A DNA stretch of 64,000 bases from Sphingopyxis microcysteis (GCF_012274265.1 NZ_JAANYY010000003.1:1-64000); one strand, 5' to 3'; shown: positions 8,155-18,364, counted from the stretch's first letter. Program-made: numbers and translations. The notes: generated by a model not told the origin, from the sequence alone.

Positions 8155-11100
8155 ATGCGTGCCACGGCCAATCCCGCACCGACCCGCAACGGCAAGCGCC
8201 GCCTCCTCGAAAGCTGTGCGATCGTGGCCGGGCTCGCGGCGCTGGCCTATGGTGGACCGGCGCTCGCGCAGGTCGCGGGTACCGGGCAAGCCGTCACCGG
8301 TCCGGGGCTCAGCACGCCAACAATCTCGCCGCCGGGACCGGGACCAACCACCGTCGACACGACGGGCGCCCAGACCATCATCAACTGGACGCCGTCGAAT
8401 GCACCCGTCAGCGGGGTGATCGACTTTCTGCCCGCCGGCAATTCGCTCAACTTCACCGGTACCGGCCAATATATCGTCCTCAACCGTTTCATTTCCGGCG
8501 CAGGCCTGCCGATCTCCGACCAGATCGCGATCAACGGCACCGTCAACAGTATCGACTTTGCCACCTCGGGCGGGCGCGGCGGCAATATCTGGTTCTATAA
8601 CGCCGGCGGCATTCTGATCGGCGCGAGCGGCGTGATCAATGTTGGCAGCCTGGTGCTGACGGCGAACGACATCCTGACCACCGACGGCCTGCTCGGCCCG
8701 GCGGGCGAAATCCGGTTCCGCGGCGCGGCGGGCAGCACTTCGGTGATCACCGTGAACGGCGCGATCAACGCCAATACCGCGCTCAGTCCCGGCAGCAGCT
8801 ATGTCGCGCTGGTGGCGCCGCGCGTCGTCCAGGCAGGCGTCGTCCGCGTCGACGGATCGGTCGGCTATGTCGCGGCCGAGCAGGCCGATATCCGCATCAA
8901 CGGCGGGCTGTTCGACATCAATGTGCAGGTCGGCGCAGAGGGCGGCAACGTCATCACCCACACCGGCACCACCGGCGGCCCCGGGCATCTGGACAGCAAC
9001 CCGAACGACAGCCGCGTCTATATGGTCGCGATCCCCAAAAATCTGGCGGTCACGATGCTGGTGTCGGGCCAGATCGGCTATGACGCGGTATCGGCGCAGG
9101 TCGATCCCAACGGCGCGGTGCGCCTGTCGGCGGGGTATAATGTCACCAATGGCGAAGTGAACGATACGCCGGTGAACGGCGTCGCGGCGAACATCACCGT
9201 CGGCGATACATTGTTCAACAGCAGCGTCGTGGCGCGCGCCAGCGGCACCTTTGCCGGTCGGCCCGACAATCTGATCCCGGCCAGCACCCCGCCGACCCCG
9301 CAAACCGGCAAGATTATCGTACGCGGCGATGCCGATTTCGGCGGCGACGCGGGTGCGACGCTGACCGCCGGGGCCAACCAGGCGATCGAAGTCGACGGCG
9401 CCTTGGCGCTCCAGTCGCTGGGCCAGCTGCAAACCGACGGATCGCGGCAGGGCGGCAATGCGACCTTGTCGGTCCTCGGCGGCTCGGTCACCGCGGGCTT
9501 CATCACCGTCGCGTCGATCGGCGCAGCGGGTATCGGGACCGGCGGCGACGGCGGCGACGGGACGGGCGGCGATGCGACCGTCCTGATTTCGGGCGCGGGC
9601 AGCACCCTCACCGCCAACGGCCTGAATGTCCAATCGACCGGGATCGGCGGCGGTGTCACCTTTGATTCGAGCGGCGTAGGCACGGCGGTCGACAACAGCG
9701 GCGACGGCACCGGCGGCAACGCAACACTGACCGTCGAAAACGGCGGCGCGCTCGCGATCAACGGGTTTGTGAATGTCGCAGCGACGGGCATCGGGCAGAC
9801 CGGCAACATCCAGTCGGGCCGCGGCACCGGCGGCACCGCGCGGATCGGGGTGACCGGCGCCGGAACGTCGCTCAATGCGCTGGGGACCGGGGTCAGCGCC
9901 GATGGCTTTGGGGGCAGCGGCATTTCGCAGTCGGGGACTACCATTTCGACCCAAAACGGTGGCGCAGGCGCTGGCGGCACGGCGGCGATCGACATCAATG
10001 CCCCGGCCGCGACGACCGTCGATCTGGGCGCAGTCAACATGTCGGCGAGCGGCAGCGGCGGCGACAGCAGCGGGATCGAGGGCGCGTCCGGCGCCGACGG
10101 CAGCGGCGGCAACGTCAGCTTGACGGTCGATGGCGGCATCGCGGTCAATATGAGCGACCTGCTCCTCAGCGCGGCAGCACGCAGTGGCGGCGCGACCACA
10201 CCCAGCAATCTGACGTCTTCATCGGGCGACGCCGTCGGCGGCTCCGTCACGATAGCGGTCGCGAACGCCAGCGGCATCATCAACGATGGCAACACGTCGA
10301 TCAACGTCAGCGGCGTGACCGGGGTCGCGAACAACATCGGCAGCGGCACGGGCGGCGATGTGATCGTGCGCGCGGCCACTGGCGGCCTGCTTTCAACCGA
10401 TGGCAATGTGGACATCAATGCCGTTGGCGGCAATTTTGTGTCGTCGGGTGTTTTCACCGCCGGCATCGCGCGGGGCGGCAACGTCGATCTGACTGCCGAT
10501 GGCGGCACGATCAGCGCAGGGTCAATCTTTGTCGACACGACCGCACAGCGGCCCAATGCCGAAACCAGCGGAGGCGCGGTGACCGGGGGTACGATCGACC
10601 TGCTGGCAACCAACAATGGTACGATCATCGCGACGAACACCGGCGGCTTCAACGAATTTTACGCATCGGCATCCAGCGGCAGCGCGCCCAGCGACGTCGC
10701 CACCACCGGCGGCACGATCCAGGTGATTGCCGACGGCGGCGCCATAACAATGGCCAATTTTGCGAACTTCTCTGCAACCGGCGTGTCCGGTGGCAATTCG
10801 GTCGTCGGCGCTTCGCCGGTCGAATCGGGGATCGGCGGGACCGTTCTGGTCCGGGTGCGCAACAGCGCCACCGGTGCAGGCAGCATGACTTTCGATGACA
10901 TTTTCTTTGAAGCAAACGGTGCCACCCAAAGCTTTTCCGAAGGCATCACGGCGGGCAATGGCGCGGCAGGTGCCGTCGGCGGCACCGCGACCTTTGATAT
11001 GCAAAGCGGCACCTTTATCGCCAACCAACTGACCGTCAGCGCCAACGGCTTTGGCGGCAACGTCGCCGGAACCGGACGCGGGGGAACGGCGACTTTGACG

Positions 11101-14100
11101 CAAACGGGCGGCACGATGACGGTCGGCACGCTGTCGGTTTCGGCATCGGGTCGTGGCGGCTTTGATCCTGTCGTTTCGGGCAACGGGGTCGGCGGCACCG
11201 CAACGCTCAATCTGCTCGGCGGCACGCTGAACGGCGGCAATGTCTCTGTCTCCGCCAACGGCGAGGGCGGCAACGGCGCCAATGGCGATGACGACGATCC
11301 GACCAACCCGACCCCGACCGGCGCCGGGGGCACAGGACAGGGCGGGACCGCAATCGTCAATATCGACGGTACGGCGGTGATCAATACCGCCACGCTCGCG
11401 GCCTATGCCAATGGCGAGGGCGGCGAAGGCGGCAGCTATTTCGCGTTCAATGGCGTCGCCGGCGATGGCGGCAACGCGGGCGATAGCGTCGGCGGCACCG
11501 CGACGATCAATATCGTGTCGGGAACGCTGACCACCGGGGATCTGATCGCCGACGCCGGCAGCATCGGCGGCGCGGGCGGCAACGTCTTTGCGTCGAGCAG
11601 CTCGGGTTCGGTCACCGGAATCGGCGTCGGCGGCAATGGCGGCAATAGCCAGGGCGGCACGGCGACGATCGATTTTGCGACCGATTTTACTGCCACCGGC
11701 ACGGTCGCCAGCACTGCGCGCGGATCGGGCGGCGTCGGCGGCTTTGGCACCGTCGGCGGCAATGGCGGCGCCGGGGCGGGCGGTCTGGCCCAAGTCATCG
11801 TTTCCGATTTCGATGCGGGTGCGCTGGCGCTGACCGTCGATGCGTCGGCGATCGGCGGCAATGGCGGCTTTGGTGATGACGGCGCCGGCGGCGACGGCGG
11901 CAACGCGGCGGGCGGCATCGGGCGTATCGAAGCCGATGGTGCCAATGCGAATATCAGCGTCTCGCAGGCCAATTTCGTCACCGCGGCGACCGGCGGTAAT
12001 GGCGGCGGCGCCAACAGCAGCTTCTTCTCCGAAGAACTTGTCGGTGCTGCGGGTGGCCGCGGCGGCGATGCCACCGGCGGGACGCTTGAGATTGCGGCCA
12101 GCAACGGTTCGACCGTCGCGATCACCCCTGAAACCAGCGGCATCATCGCGCTCAGCAGCGCGGGAACCGGCGGCAACGGCGGCAGCGGCGCATTCAACGG
12201 CTTCGGCGGGATGCGGGTTGGCGGCGACGGCGGCAGCGGTGGCGGCGGCACTGGCGGCACCGTGCGCCTGTCGGCCAATGGCGGCACCATCACATCGAAC
12301 GGCGCGGCGGTCGACATCAACGTCAGCGGCCTGTCGGGAATCGGCGGCGCTGGCGGCACGGGAAGCGCCGGGAATGGCATCGCGGGCGGATCGGTCGGGA
12401 CAACGGGGGGCCGCGCCGTCGTCGACGCCTCGGCCACGTCGTCCGGCATAGGCGTGGTCGATCTGGGGGCGACCACGATCGCCGCGAACGGCGACGCCGC
12501 GGGCCGGATCGAGGTCCGGAGCAACGGCGAAATCACGTTCGCCAGCCTGACCGCCGACGCGCTCGGGACAGCACCGCCGACCAACAACGACACCGACGAA
12601 GCCCCGGCTGGGATCTTCTTTGCCGTAACGGGCGGCACGATCGCCACCACCGGCGACATGACGCTGACCACCGACAGCTCGTTCGGCACCTATGGCCAGT
12701 CGAACGGCAGCGTCGCGGTGGATGGCAACCTGCTGATCACCGCCGCCGACCAGATCGACATCCGGCACGATGGGCGCGAAGGAACCGCGCGCACAATCGG
12801 CGCGAGCGGCAGCCTGTCGGCAACCGCCGGCAGCATCAGCGGCGCGCCGGGCAGCTTGCTGGGCGCGGACGGAACCTTGTCGCTGACCTCGACCCTTGGC
12901 GGCATCGGGGTCGACCGGCTCGACGGCAACAACATCGTCGTCACCGCGGCAGGCGCGGCGTCGGTCGAGCATGCCGAAGCGGTCAATGATTTCACCGCCA
13001 GCGGCGCCAGCTTCCGAACCGGGCTCAATTCGATCATCACCGGCGGCGATATCTTCGTGACCTCGCCGGGCGCCGTCGATCTGGGTAATTCGACCGCGGG
13101 CGGCTTCGTCCAGGTCAGCGGCCAGTCGATCCTGTTCAACAATATCGATGCCGGGTCCTCGGTCTTCCTGACCGCGACCGGCAACGCCCCCGGCGCCGAA
13201 GGGATCAGCGGCGGATCGATCGATGCAGGCGGCAGCGTCGACCTCAACGCAACCCGCATCGCCATCAGCGGCGAAATAGCGGGCGGCGGCGCCCTGTTTG
13301 CCAATGGCAGCGCCGGACCAGTGGCCATCGCGCTTGCCAATATGGGCGACTTCATATCGGTGTCGGCCACCGGCGACATTACCGGCACCTACAACACGCC
13401 GAACAGCATCCGACTGACGTCGGACGCCAATATCAGTGCATCGGCGAACGCGACCGGGTTCGAAAGCTCCAGCAGCGGCACGCCGATCGCCGCGAGCGTC
13501 TATGTCGATGCGGGCGGTGACGTCGTGCTGACCAATAACAGCGCCACCGGCATGTTCGGGGTCCGCGCGGGCGGGTCGGCATCGGTCAACGGCGCCAATG
13601 TCGGCGAAGACGTGCTGGTGCTGGCGGGTACCACCGCAACGCTGGCCAACATTACGGCGGGCGACGACCTGACAGTCACGGCACCGGGCGGGATTACCGC
13701 CAACGGCCTCGCGACGACCGGCACCGGGCCCGATGATCGAACGCTCAGCTACGGACCTTTCAGCCCGTCCGGCCCCAGCTTCTTCCAGGCCAATTCGTCG
13801 CCCCCCGACCTGTCGAATATCACCCTCACCGCATCGGCGGGTACCATCGGCGGCGGCAATATCGCAGCGTTCGACAATCTCGGCCTGACAGCATCGGGTG
13901 CGGTGACGACAACCGGCACGCTGGCGTCGGGTCAGGCCACCAGTGTCAGCGGCGACAGCATCGCCTTTGCCGCGATCGATGCGGGCAGCACGGTCAACCT
14001 GACCGCAACCAACGCCATTACCGGCGCGAACATCGCCGCGGGCAGCGACATCAACCTGATCGGCGACAGCATTGCGCTGACCGGCGCCGTGACCGGCGGC

Positions 14101-16578
14101 GCAAACTTCTTTGCCTTCGGCCTCGGCGGACCGGTCGCGGTCAATCAGGCGGACGCCGCCGGGACGATTTCGATCTTTGCCGACGGCAACCTCACCGGAA
14201 CCTATGTCGCTGGCGGCGACATTCGGTTGAATTCCAACGCGAATGTCGATGCTTCCGCGACCGCCAATGGCGGCTTCCCCGATCCCAGCGGGATTCCGAC
14301 CCAAGGCAATGTCTTTGTCGAGGCGGCGGGCAATGTCGTGCTGGCGAACAGCGCCGCCGCGCGTATGTTTGGGGTCACCGCAGCCGGATCGGCGACGATC
14401 GCGGGCGCCAATGCGGGCGAGGATATGCTCGTCCTCGCAGGCACGACCGCAACGCTCACGGGGATCACTGCGGGTGATGACGTCGATGTGCGCACGGTCG
14501 GCGATCTCTCGGCAACCGGGGTCAGCGCGACGGGCGCCGGCGCCGATACCGCCATGTTGGGATTTGTTGCGGGCAGCGGCTTCACGATCAATTCGGGCGA
14601 AGGGGTGTCGGCAACCGATGGCTCCGATGTCCGGCTGTCGGCCGGCGGGGCGATCAGCGCATCGGCGCTGTCGGCAGGCGACGACATTATCGCGACGGCA
14701 CCCGGAGCGATCGCGATCAACGGCGCGACGACGCTTGGCCTTGGCGCGACCGGCGGCAGCAGCGACATTCGCACGCAGGGCGGCGACACGACGCTGGCGG
14801 GGCTCAATGCCTTTACCGACGTTCTGGTCACGTCGACCGGCATCTTCAGCGCGACCGGCACCGTCGCCGCGGGGCGCGACATTGCCGTCACCGCTACGGC
14901 CGCCAATCTCGAAACGCTGGCCAGCCCCGGCGGCTCCTTTGTCAGCACCCTCGACGCCGGAGCGAATCTGACCGTCACCACCGCGGGTGACATCATCGGG
15001 GGCCGGGTGCGCGCCGGGGGCGATCTGACGCTGACCGGCGCCCGCATCGACATCACCCGCGCCCAGACCACCGGGACCGGACAGCTGACCCTCGACGGAA
15101 CGAACGGCGTCAATTCCAGCAATATCCAGGCCGGCGGCGCGACCCTGCTCAACGCAAGCAACGGCGCCGTGACCTCCGACGGACTGATCTCGACCGGTCC
15201 GGTGACCGCAAGCGGCGACAGCATCAACCTTCGCACCGGTGGCAATATTGTCTTCGCCAGCCTGACTGCCGATGTCGGCGATGCGGTGGTGCGCACCAGT
15301 TCCGGCACATTGACCGTCACTTCGGGCGTCGTTGCCGGACGCGCCGCGCTGAGCGCGGAGAGCGGCGATGACATCATCATCGACCAGCTCACCGCGAACC
15401 GTGCCGATGTGACGACGCAGGGCGACATCACCGTCAACACATTGCTGACCGCCCGGAACATCTCGCTGCAATCGAACGACATCATCATCGCCAGCGGCGC
15501 ACGGGTCGGTACCGCGGGCAGCACCGATACGCTGTCGATCGAAAACAACGATGTGTTCAGCCAGACGTTCGTCGGCGGCACCGGCACCCGCAACGGCTTC
15601 CATCTCGACGCGAACGAGCTTACCCGGCTGTTCGGTACGAATATCGAGGTATTCGCGCCCGAAGTGCAGGCGGCGAACAACACGTCGGTGGGCAGCGCTT
15701 CGCCGCCCGACATCATCGTCGATAGCTTCACCCTTGCCGGGGGTGCCGCCGGGTCGAACCTCGGTGCCAATGGCGCCCTGACCATTCGCACCCCGGGCAA
15801 GATGCGGGTGATCGGCAATGTCCAGCTGACCGGCCTGACCGACGCGAACGCGCTCAACCTCTTTGCTGGCGACGCGCTCGAAGTCATCCTCGGACAGGGC
15901 ACGGTGCGACTGGTCAATGGCGCCAACGCCGCCGGTCAGCTCAACATGGTGTCCGACGACATCATCGTCGCGACGACCGCCGCGATCAACGACGTCGGCG
16001 CCGCGACAACGACCAACGCGATCGAAGCGCGTCTGGCGCAGAACGACGGCGTGCTGATCGACGAAGGCGCGCTGTTCGCACGCGGGATCCGCGGCGAAGT
16101 CGTCGGCGGTTTCTATGTCCAGAACAGCGGCAGCGGCACCGATTTTGCCGCCCGCCGCGGGCTCAGCTTTGGCGCAGGCGGGCTCAACATCGTCACCAGC
16201 GGTCCGTCGCGGATCGTCATAAACGGCGTCCACATCGGGCCCAATGGCCAGGTGACCGGACTCGACACCATCCCGCTGCTGACCATCGGCGGGGTTGCGC
16301 CCGTCGCGGGCAGCTTCGATCCGCGCTCGACCTTCAACGGCTGCCTGATTGCCAATGTCAGCGCCTGCGCCTTCATCGACGTACAAAGCAACTTCCCGGT
16401 CCAGGATGTCATCGAAGAAGAGGCCGACGCCGTCGATGAGGATGGCAACGGCCAGAGCCTGCCGGTACCGCTGATCACGATGCGCGACCTCGATCCGCTG
16501 AGCGGCGAGCCGCTGCTCGACGATCCGGTGACGGGGGCGGGCAACGATGATCTGTGGACGCCGACCGAACAGCCCTGA
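8155..16578 (+). CDS. Filamentous-haemagglutinin-type exoprotein (TpsA), about 2807 residues
   Basis: The start at ATG 8155 is chosen because GAGGA lies nine bases upstream; an ATG at 8128 in the same frame has no clear ribosome site. A long signal peptide ends at GGPALAQ. The next 250 residues form a TPS secretion domain with the hallmark stretch NIWFYNAGGILIGASG and VLTANDI. The bulk is a repetitive, Gly/Asn/Thr/Ser-rich beta-helix: roughly residues 420-1450 have dense GGxGG loops resembling PE-PGRS proteins, and the later part has degenerate beta-helix repeats, including a large internal duplication. No Cys-rich or toxin-like C-terminal domain is evident; the tail is acidic (EEEADAVDEDGNGQ) and may be processed. 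It is probably a surface adhesin or biofilm fibre exported by the preceding TpsB. Confidence 0.88.
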   Translation: MRATANPAPTRNGKRRLLESCAIVAGLAALAYGGPALAQVAGTGQAVTGPGLSTPTISPPGPGPTTVDTTGAQTIINWTPSNAPVSGVIDFLPAGNSLNFTGTGQYIVLNRFISGAGLPISDQIAINGTVNSIDFATSGGRGGNIWFYNAGGILIGASGVINVGSLVLTANDILTTDGLLGPAGEIRFRGAAGSTSVITVNGAINANTALSPGSSYVALVAPRVVQAGVVRVDGSVGYVAAEQADIRINGGLFDINVQVGAEGGNVITHTGTTGGPGHLDSNPNDSRVYMVAIPKNLAVTMLVSGQIGYDAVSAQVDPNGAVRLSAGYNVTNGEVNDTPVNGVAANITVGDTLFNSSVVARASGTFAGRPDNLIPASTPPTPQTGKIIVRGDADFGGDAGATLTAGANQAIEVDGALALQSLGQLQTDGSRQGGNATLSVLGGSVTAGFITVASIGAAGIGTGGDGGDGTGGDATVLISGAGSTLTANGLNVQSTGIGGGVTFDSSGVGTAVDNSGDGTGGNATLTVENGGALAINGFVNVAATGIGQTGNIQSGRGTGGTARIGVTGAGTSLNALGTGVSADGFGGSGISQSGTTISTQNGGAGAGGTAAIDINAPAATTVDLGAVNMSASGSGGDSSGIEGASGADGSGGNVSLTVDGGIAVNMSDLLLSAAARSGGATTPSNLTSSSGDAVGGSVTIAVANASGIINDGNTSINVSGVTGVANNIGSGTGGDVIVRAATGGLLSTDGNVDINAVGGNFVSSGVFTAGIARGGNVDLTADGGTISAGSIFVDTTAQRPNAETSGGAVTGGTIDLLATNNGTIIATNTGGFNEFYASASSGSAPSDVATTGGTIQVIADGGAITMANFANFSATGVSGGNSVVGASPVESGIGGTVLVRVRNSATGAGSMTFDDIFFEANGATQSFSEGITAGNGAAGAVGGTATFDMQSGTFIANQLTVSANGFGGNVAGTGRGGTATLTQTGGTMTVGTLSVSASGRGGFDPVVSGNGVGGTATLNLLGGTLNGGNVSVSANGEGGNGANGDDDDPTNPTPTGAGGTGQGGTAIVNIDGTAVINTATLAAYANGEGGEGGSYFAFNGVAGDGGNAGDSVGGTATINIVSGTLTTGDLIADAGSIGGAGGNVFASSSSGSVTGIGVGGNGGNSQGGTATIDFATDFTATGTVASTARGSGGVGGFGTVGGNGGAGAGGLAQVIVSDFDAGALALTVDASAIGGNGGFGDDGAGGDGGNAAGGIGRIEADGANANISVSQANFVTAATGGNGGGANSSFFSEELVGAAGGRGGDATGGTLEIAASNGSTVAITPETSGIIALSSAGTGGNGGSGAFNGFGGMRVGGDGGSGGGGTGGTVRLSANGGTITSNGAAVDINVSGLSGIGGAGGTGSAGNGIAGGSVGTTGGRAVVDASATSSGIGVVDLGATTIAANGDAAGRIEVRSNGEITFASLTADALGTAPPTNNDTDEAPAGIFFAVTGGTIATTGDMTLTTDSSFGTYGQSNGSVAVDGNLLITAADQIDIRHDGREGTARTIGASGSLSATAGSISGAPGSLLGADGTLSLTSTLGGIGVDRLDGNNIVVTAAGAASVEHAEAVNDFTASGASFRTGLNSIITGGDIFVTSPGAVDLGNSTAGGFVQVSGQSILFNNIDAGSSVFLTATGNAPGAEGISGGSIDAGGSVDLNATRIAISGEIAGGGALFANGSAGPVAIALANMGDFISVSATGDITGTYNTPNSIRLTSDANISASANATGFESSSSGTPIAASVYVDAGGDVVLTNNSATGMFGVRAGGSASVNGANVGEDVLVLAGTTATLANITAGDDLTVTAPGGITANGLATTGTGPDDRTLSYGPFSPSGPSFFQANSSPPDLSNITLTASAGTIGGGNIAAFDNLGLTASGAVTTTGTLASGQATSVSGDSIAFAAIDAGSTVNLTATNAITGANIAAGSDINLIGDSIALTGAVTGGANFFAFGLGGPVAVNQADAAGTISIFADGNLTGTYVAGGDIRLNSNANVDASATANGGFPDPSGIPTQGNVFVEAAGNVVLANSAAARMFGVTAAGSATIAGANAGEDMLVLAGTTATLTGITAGDDVDVRTVGDLSATGVSATGAGADTAMLGFVAGSGFTINSGEGVSATDGSDVRLSAGGAISASALSAGDDIIATAPGAIAINGATTLGLGATGGSSDIRTQGGDTTLAGLNAFTDVLVTSTGIFSATGTVAAGRDIAVTATAANLETLASPGGSFVSTLDAGANLTVTTAGDIIGGRVRAGGDLTLTGARIDITRAQTTGTGQLTLDGTNGVNSSNIQAGGATLLNASNGAVTSDGLISTGPVTASGDSINLRTGGNIVFASLTADVGDAVVRTSSGTLTVTSGVVAGRAALSAESGDDIIIDQLTANRADVTTQGDITVNTLLTARNISLQSNDIIIASGARVGTAGSTDTLSIENNDVFSQTFVGGTGTRNGFHLDANELTRLFGTNIEVFAPEVQAANNTSVGSASPPDIIVDSFTLAGGAAGSNLGANGALTIRTPGKMRVIGNVQLTGLTDANALNLFAGDALEVILGQGTVRLVNGANAAGQLNMVSDDIIVATTAAINDVGAATTTNAIEARLAQNDGVLIDEGALFARGIRGEVVGGFYVQNSGSGTDFAARRGLSFGAGGLNIVTSGPSRIVINGVHIGPNGQVTGLDTIPLLTIGGVAPVAGSFDPRSTFNGCLIANVSACAFIDVQSNFPVQDVIEEEADAVDEDGNGQSLPVPLITMRDLDPLSGEPLLDDPVTGAGNDDLWTPTEQP
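13114..14553 (+). repeat. Internal duplication of a roughly 275-residue module in the exoprotein
   Basis: Two related modules lie in tandem at about 13114-13740 and 13945-14553. Matching landmarks are VSGQSILFNNIDAGSS against VSGDSIAFAAIDAGST (831 bases apart), and GEDVLVLAGTTATL against GEDMLVLAGTTATL (813 bases apart); the difference reflects a small indel. The copies are clearly related in protein but diverged in DNA, so the duplication is old and in frame. It explains part of the large size of the gene. Confidence 0.75.
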
Positions 16579-16579
16579 A

Positions 16580-16670
16580 CGTCGCCCCCGCGCAGGCGGG
16601 GGCCGCCGGCGGCCTACTCAACGGCGAATTATAGTGGCCGCTCGCGGCCCCCGCCTGCGCGGGGGCGACG
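16580..16670. repeat. Long perfect inverted repeat downstream of the exoprotein gene
   Basis: Perfect 26-base arms (16580-16605 and 16645-16670) with the core CCCCCGCGCAGGCGGGGG flank a 39-base spacer. It starts one base after the exoprotein stop and would fold into a very stable hairpin in RNA. There is no T-run, so it is better read as a REP-type dispersed palindrome that may also end or protect the transcript. A relative with core CCCCTGCGCAGGCAGGGG lies at 38546-38646. Confidence 0.85.
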
Positions 16671-16713
16671 CAAGAGTTGACGCCTCCCCATTGCGCGAGG
16701 CATGGGCGCGAGC

Positions 16714-18201
16714 ATGACCGACGCCCCTGCCTCGCAGCCGCTGATGCTGTTCAACAGCCTGACGCGCCAGCTGGAACCCTTTGTTCCCGTCCACCCCGGC
16801 GTTCCCGGTGATCCGGCGAACCCGCCGGAGGCGCGCGTCTATAGCTGCGGCCCGACGGTCTATAATTACCCGCATATCGGCAATATGCGCGCCTATGTCT
16901 TTGCCGACACGCTGGGCCGCACCCTGTCGTTCAAGGGCTATAAGCTCACCCACGTCATCAACATCACCGACGTCGGCCACCTGACCGACGACGCCGATGC
17001 GGGCGAGGACAAGATGGAAAAGATGGCGGCGGAGAAAGCGCAGTCGATCTGGGACATCGCGCGCCACTATACCGAGGCCTATTGGGCCGACGTGAAGGCG
17101 CTCAATATCCGCCAGCCTGCGCACTGGTCGATCGCGACCGATTATGTGCCGCAGATGATCGAATTTGCGAAGGCGATCGCCGACAAGCATTGCTACGAGC
17201 TTGAGGGCGGCCTCTATTTCGACACCTCGACGGTCGCCGACTATGGCGCGCTGGCGCGCGCGAAAACCGACGAGGGCGAGGGCCGCATCGAGGAGGTCGA
17301 GGGCAAGCGCCACGCCGCCGACTTTGCGATCTGGCGCAAGACCCCCGCGGGCGAAACGCGCCAGATGGAATGGGACAGTCCCTGGGGCCGCGGCGCGCCG
17401 GGCTGGCACCTCGAATGTTCGGTGATGTCCGAAGCGCTGCTCGGCTTTCCGTTCGACATCCACACCGGCGGCATCGACCACCGCGAAATCCACCACCCGA
17501 ACGAAATCGCCCAGAACCAGGCGCACAGTTGCTCGGACGCGAGCGGGGCGCGCATCTGGATGCACAATAATTTCCTGATCGAACGCTCGGGCAAGATGAG
17601 CAAGAGCGCGGGCGAATTCCTGCGCCTGCAATTGCTGATCGACAAGGGCTACCACCCCCTCGCCTACCGCCTGATGTGCCTGCAGGCGCATTATCGCAGC
17701 GAGCTGGAGTTTTCGTGGGAAGGTTTGGGGGCCGCGCTGACACGGTTGAAGCGACTGGTGATTGGCTATCAGCGACTGAAGGAATCGGTCCCTTCGGATT
17801 GGCAGCCGACATCTCTCGAAACTATCTTGTCCACGCACATGGACCAGTTCGATGGCGCAATCTCGAATGATCTAAATACTCCGATCGCTTTGACTGCTTT
17901 TGAAGATTTGTTGTTGGCGAAAAAGATCGACATCCGGAAACGGCTGACGGTTCTCGGTCAGATGGATTCGGTTCTGGGATTCGATCTAGGCAGCCTGACA
18001 CGCACCGACCTGCGCATCCGCCCCAAATCGGCCACCATCACCGAAGACGAAATCGAAATCATGCTCACCCGCCGCAAGGAAGCGCGCGCGGCCAAGGACT
18101 TCGCGACTTCGGACAAACTCCGCGACGAGCTTACCGCCGCGGGGGTCGAGGTGATGGATGGCGACCCGCTTGGCTGGGATTGGCGGCTCGACGCCAATTG
18201 A
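16714..18201 (+). CDS. cysS: Cysteinyl-tRNA synthetase
   Basis: About 495 residues, normal for the family. The enzyme activates cysteine and charges tRNA-Cys in the cytoplasm. Class I signatures are present: the zinc-site Cys and HIGH motif in CGPTVYNYPHIGNMR, further zinc ligands in HLECSVMSEALLG and GGIDHREIHHPNE, and the KMSKS loop in GKMSKSAGEF. The ATG at 16714 is preferred; the ATG at 16702 has its GAGG only one base away. A stretch near 17710-17995 (after the KMSKS loop, in the anticodon-binding part) uses codons unlike the rest of the gene, with many TTG, ATT, AAT and CTA codons. The reading frame stays intact, so this looks like a recombination patch, not damage. Confidence 0.95.
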   Translation: MTDAPASQPLMLFNSLTRQLEPFVPVHPGVPGDPANPPEARVYSCGPTVYNYPHIGNMRAYVFADTLGRTLSFKGYKLTHVINITDVGHLTDDADAGEDKMEKMAAEKAQSIWDIARHYTEAYWADVKALNIRQPAHWSIATDYVPQMIEFAKAIADKHCYELEGGLYFDTSTVADYGALARAKTDEGEGRIEEVEGKRHAADFAIWRKTPAGETRQMEWDSPWGRGAPGWHLECSVMSEALLGFPFDIHTGGIDHREIHHPNEIAQNQAHSCSDASGARIWMHNNFLIERSGKMSKSAGEFLRLQLLIDKGYHPLAYRLMCLQAHYRSELEFSWEGLGAALTRLKRLVIGYQRLKESVPSDWQPTSLETILSTHMDQFDGAISNDLNTPIALTAFEDLLLAKKIDIRKRLTVLGQMDSVLGFDLGSLTRTDLRIRPKSATITEDEIEIMLTRRKEARAAKDFATSDKLRDELTAAGVEVMDGDPLGWDWRLDAN

Positions 18202-18267
18202 GCATCATTGGGTTGGGTCGAAAAACCACCTTCCCGAGTCCGGCTTGGAAAGTCGGGATCACCAATC

Positions 18268-18338
18268 ACCGTAGCCTTGAGCTTGTCGAAGGGCGCCTCT
18301 CGGCGATAGGCGCCCTTCGACAAGCTCAGGGCTACGGT
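18268..18338. repeat. REP-type palindrome (GTCGAAGGGC family)
   Basis: Inverted repeat with 31-base arms (18268-18298 and 18308-18338), one mismatch and a 9-base loop, built around GAGCTTGTCGAAGGGCGCC. This is the widespread repeat whose translation gives the familiar LSLSKG string. Further copies are at 30929-30995 and 48000-48087. It lies between cysS and the small membrane protein gene. Confidence 0.85.
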
Positions 18339-18364
18339 TCAATCCGAACAGAATGCTCCCCTCT

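Noticed and set aside
9078..10652. Open frame of about 524 residues on the minus strand
   Set aside because: Pro/Ala/Ser-rich antisense translation of the Gly-rich exoprotein repeats; not a gene.
9400..12500. CRISPR-like repeats
   Set aside because: The repeated GGCGGC-type units are coding Gly-rich repeats of variable spacing, without constant repeats or unique spacers.
10522..16386. A 1954-residue open frame on the minus strand
   Set aside because: Antisense shadow of the exoprotein gene, with the same biased composition and no start region or domain.
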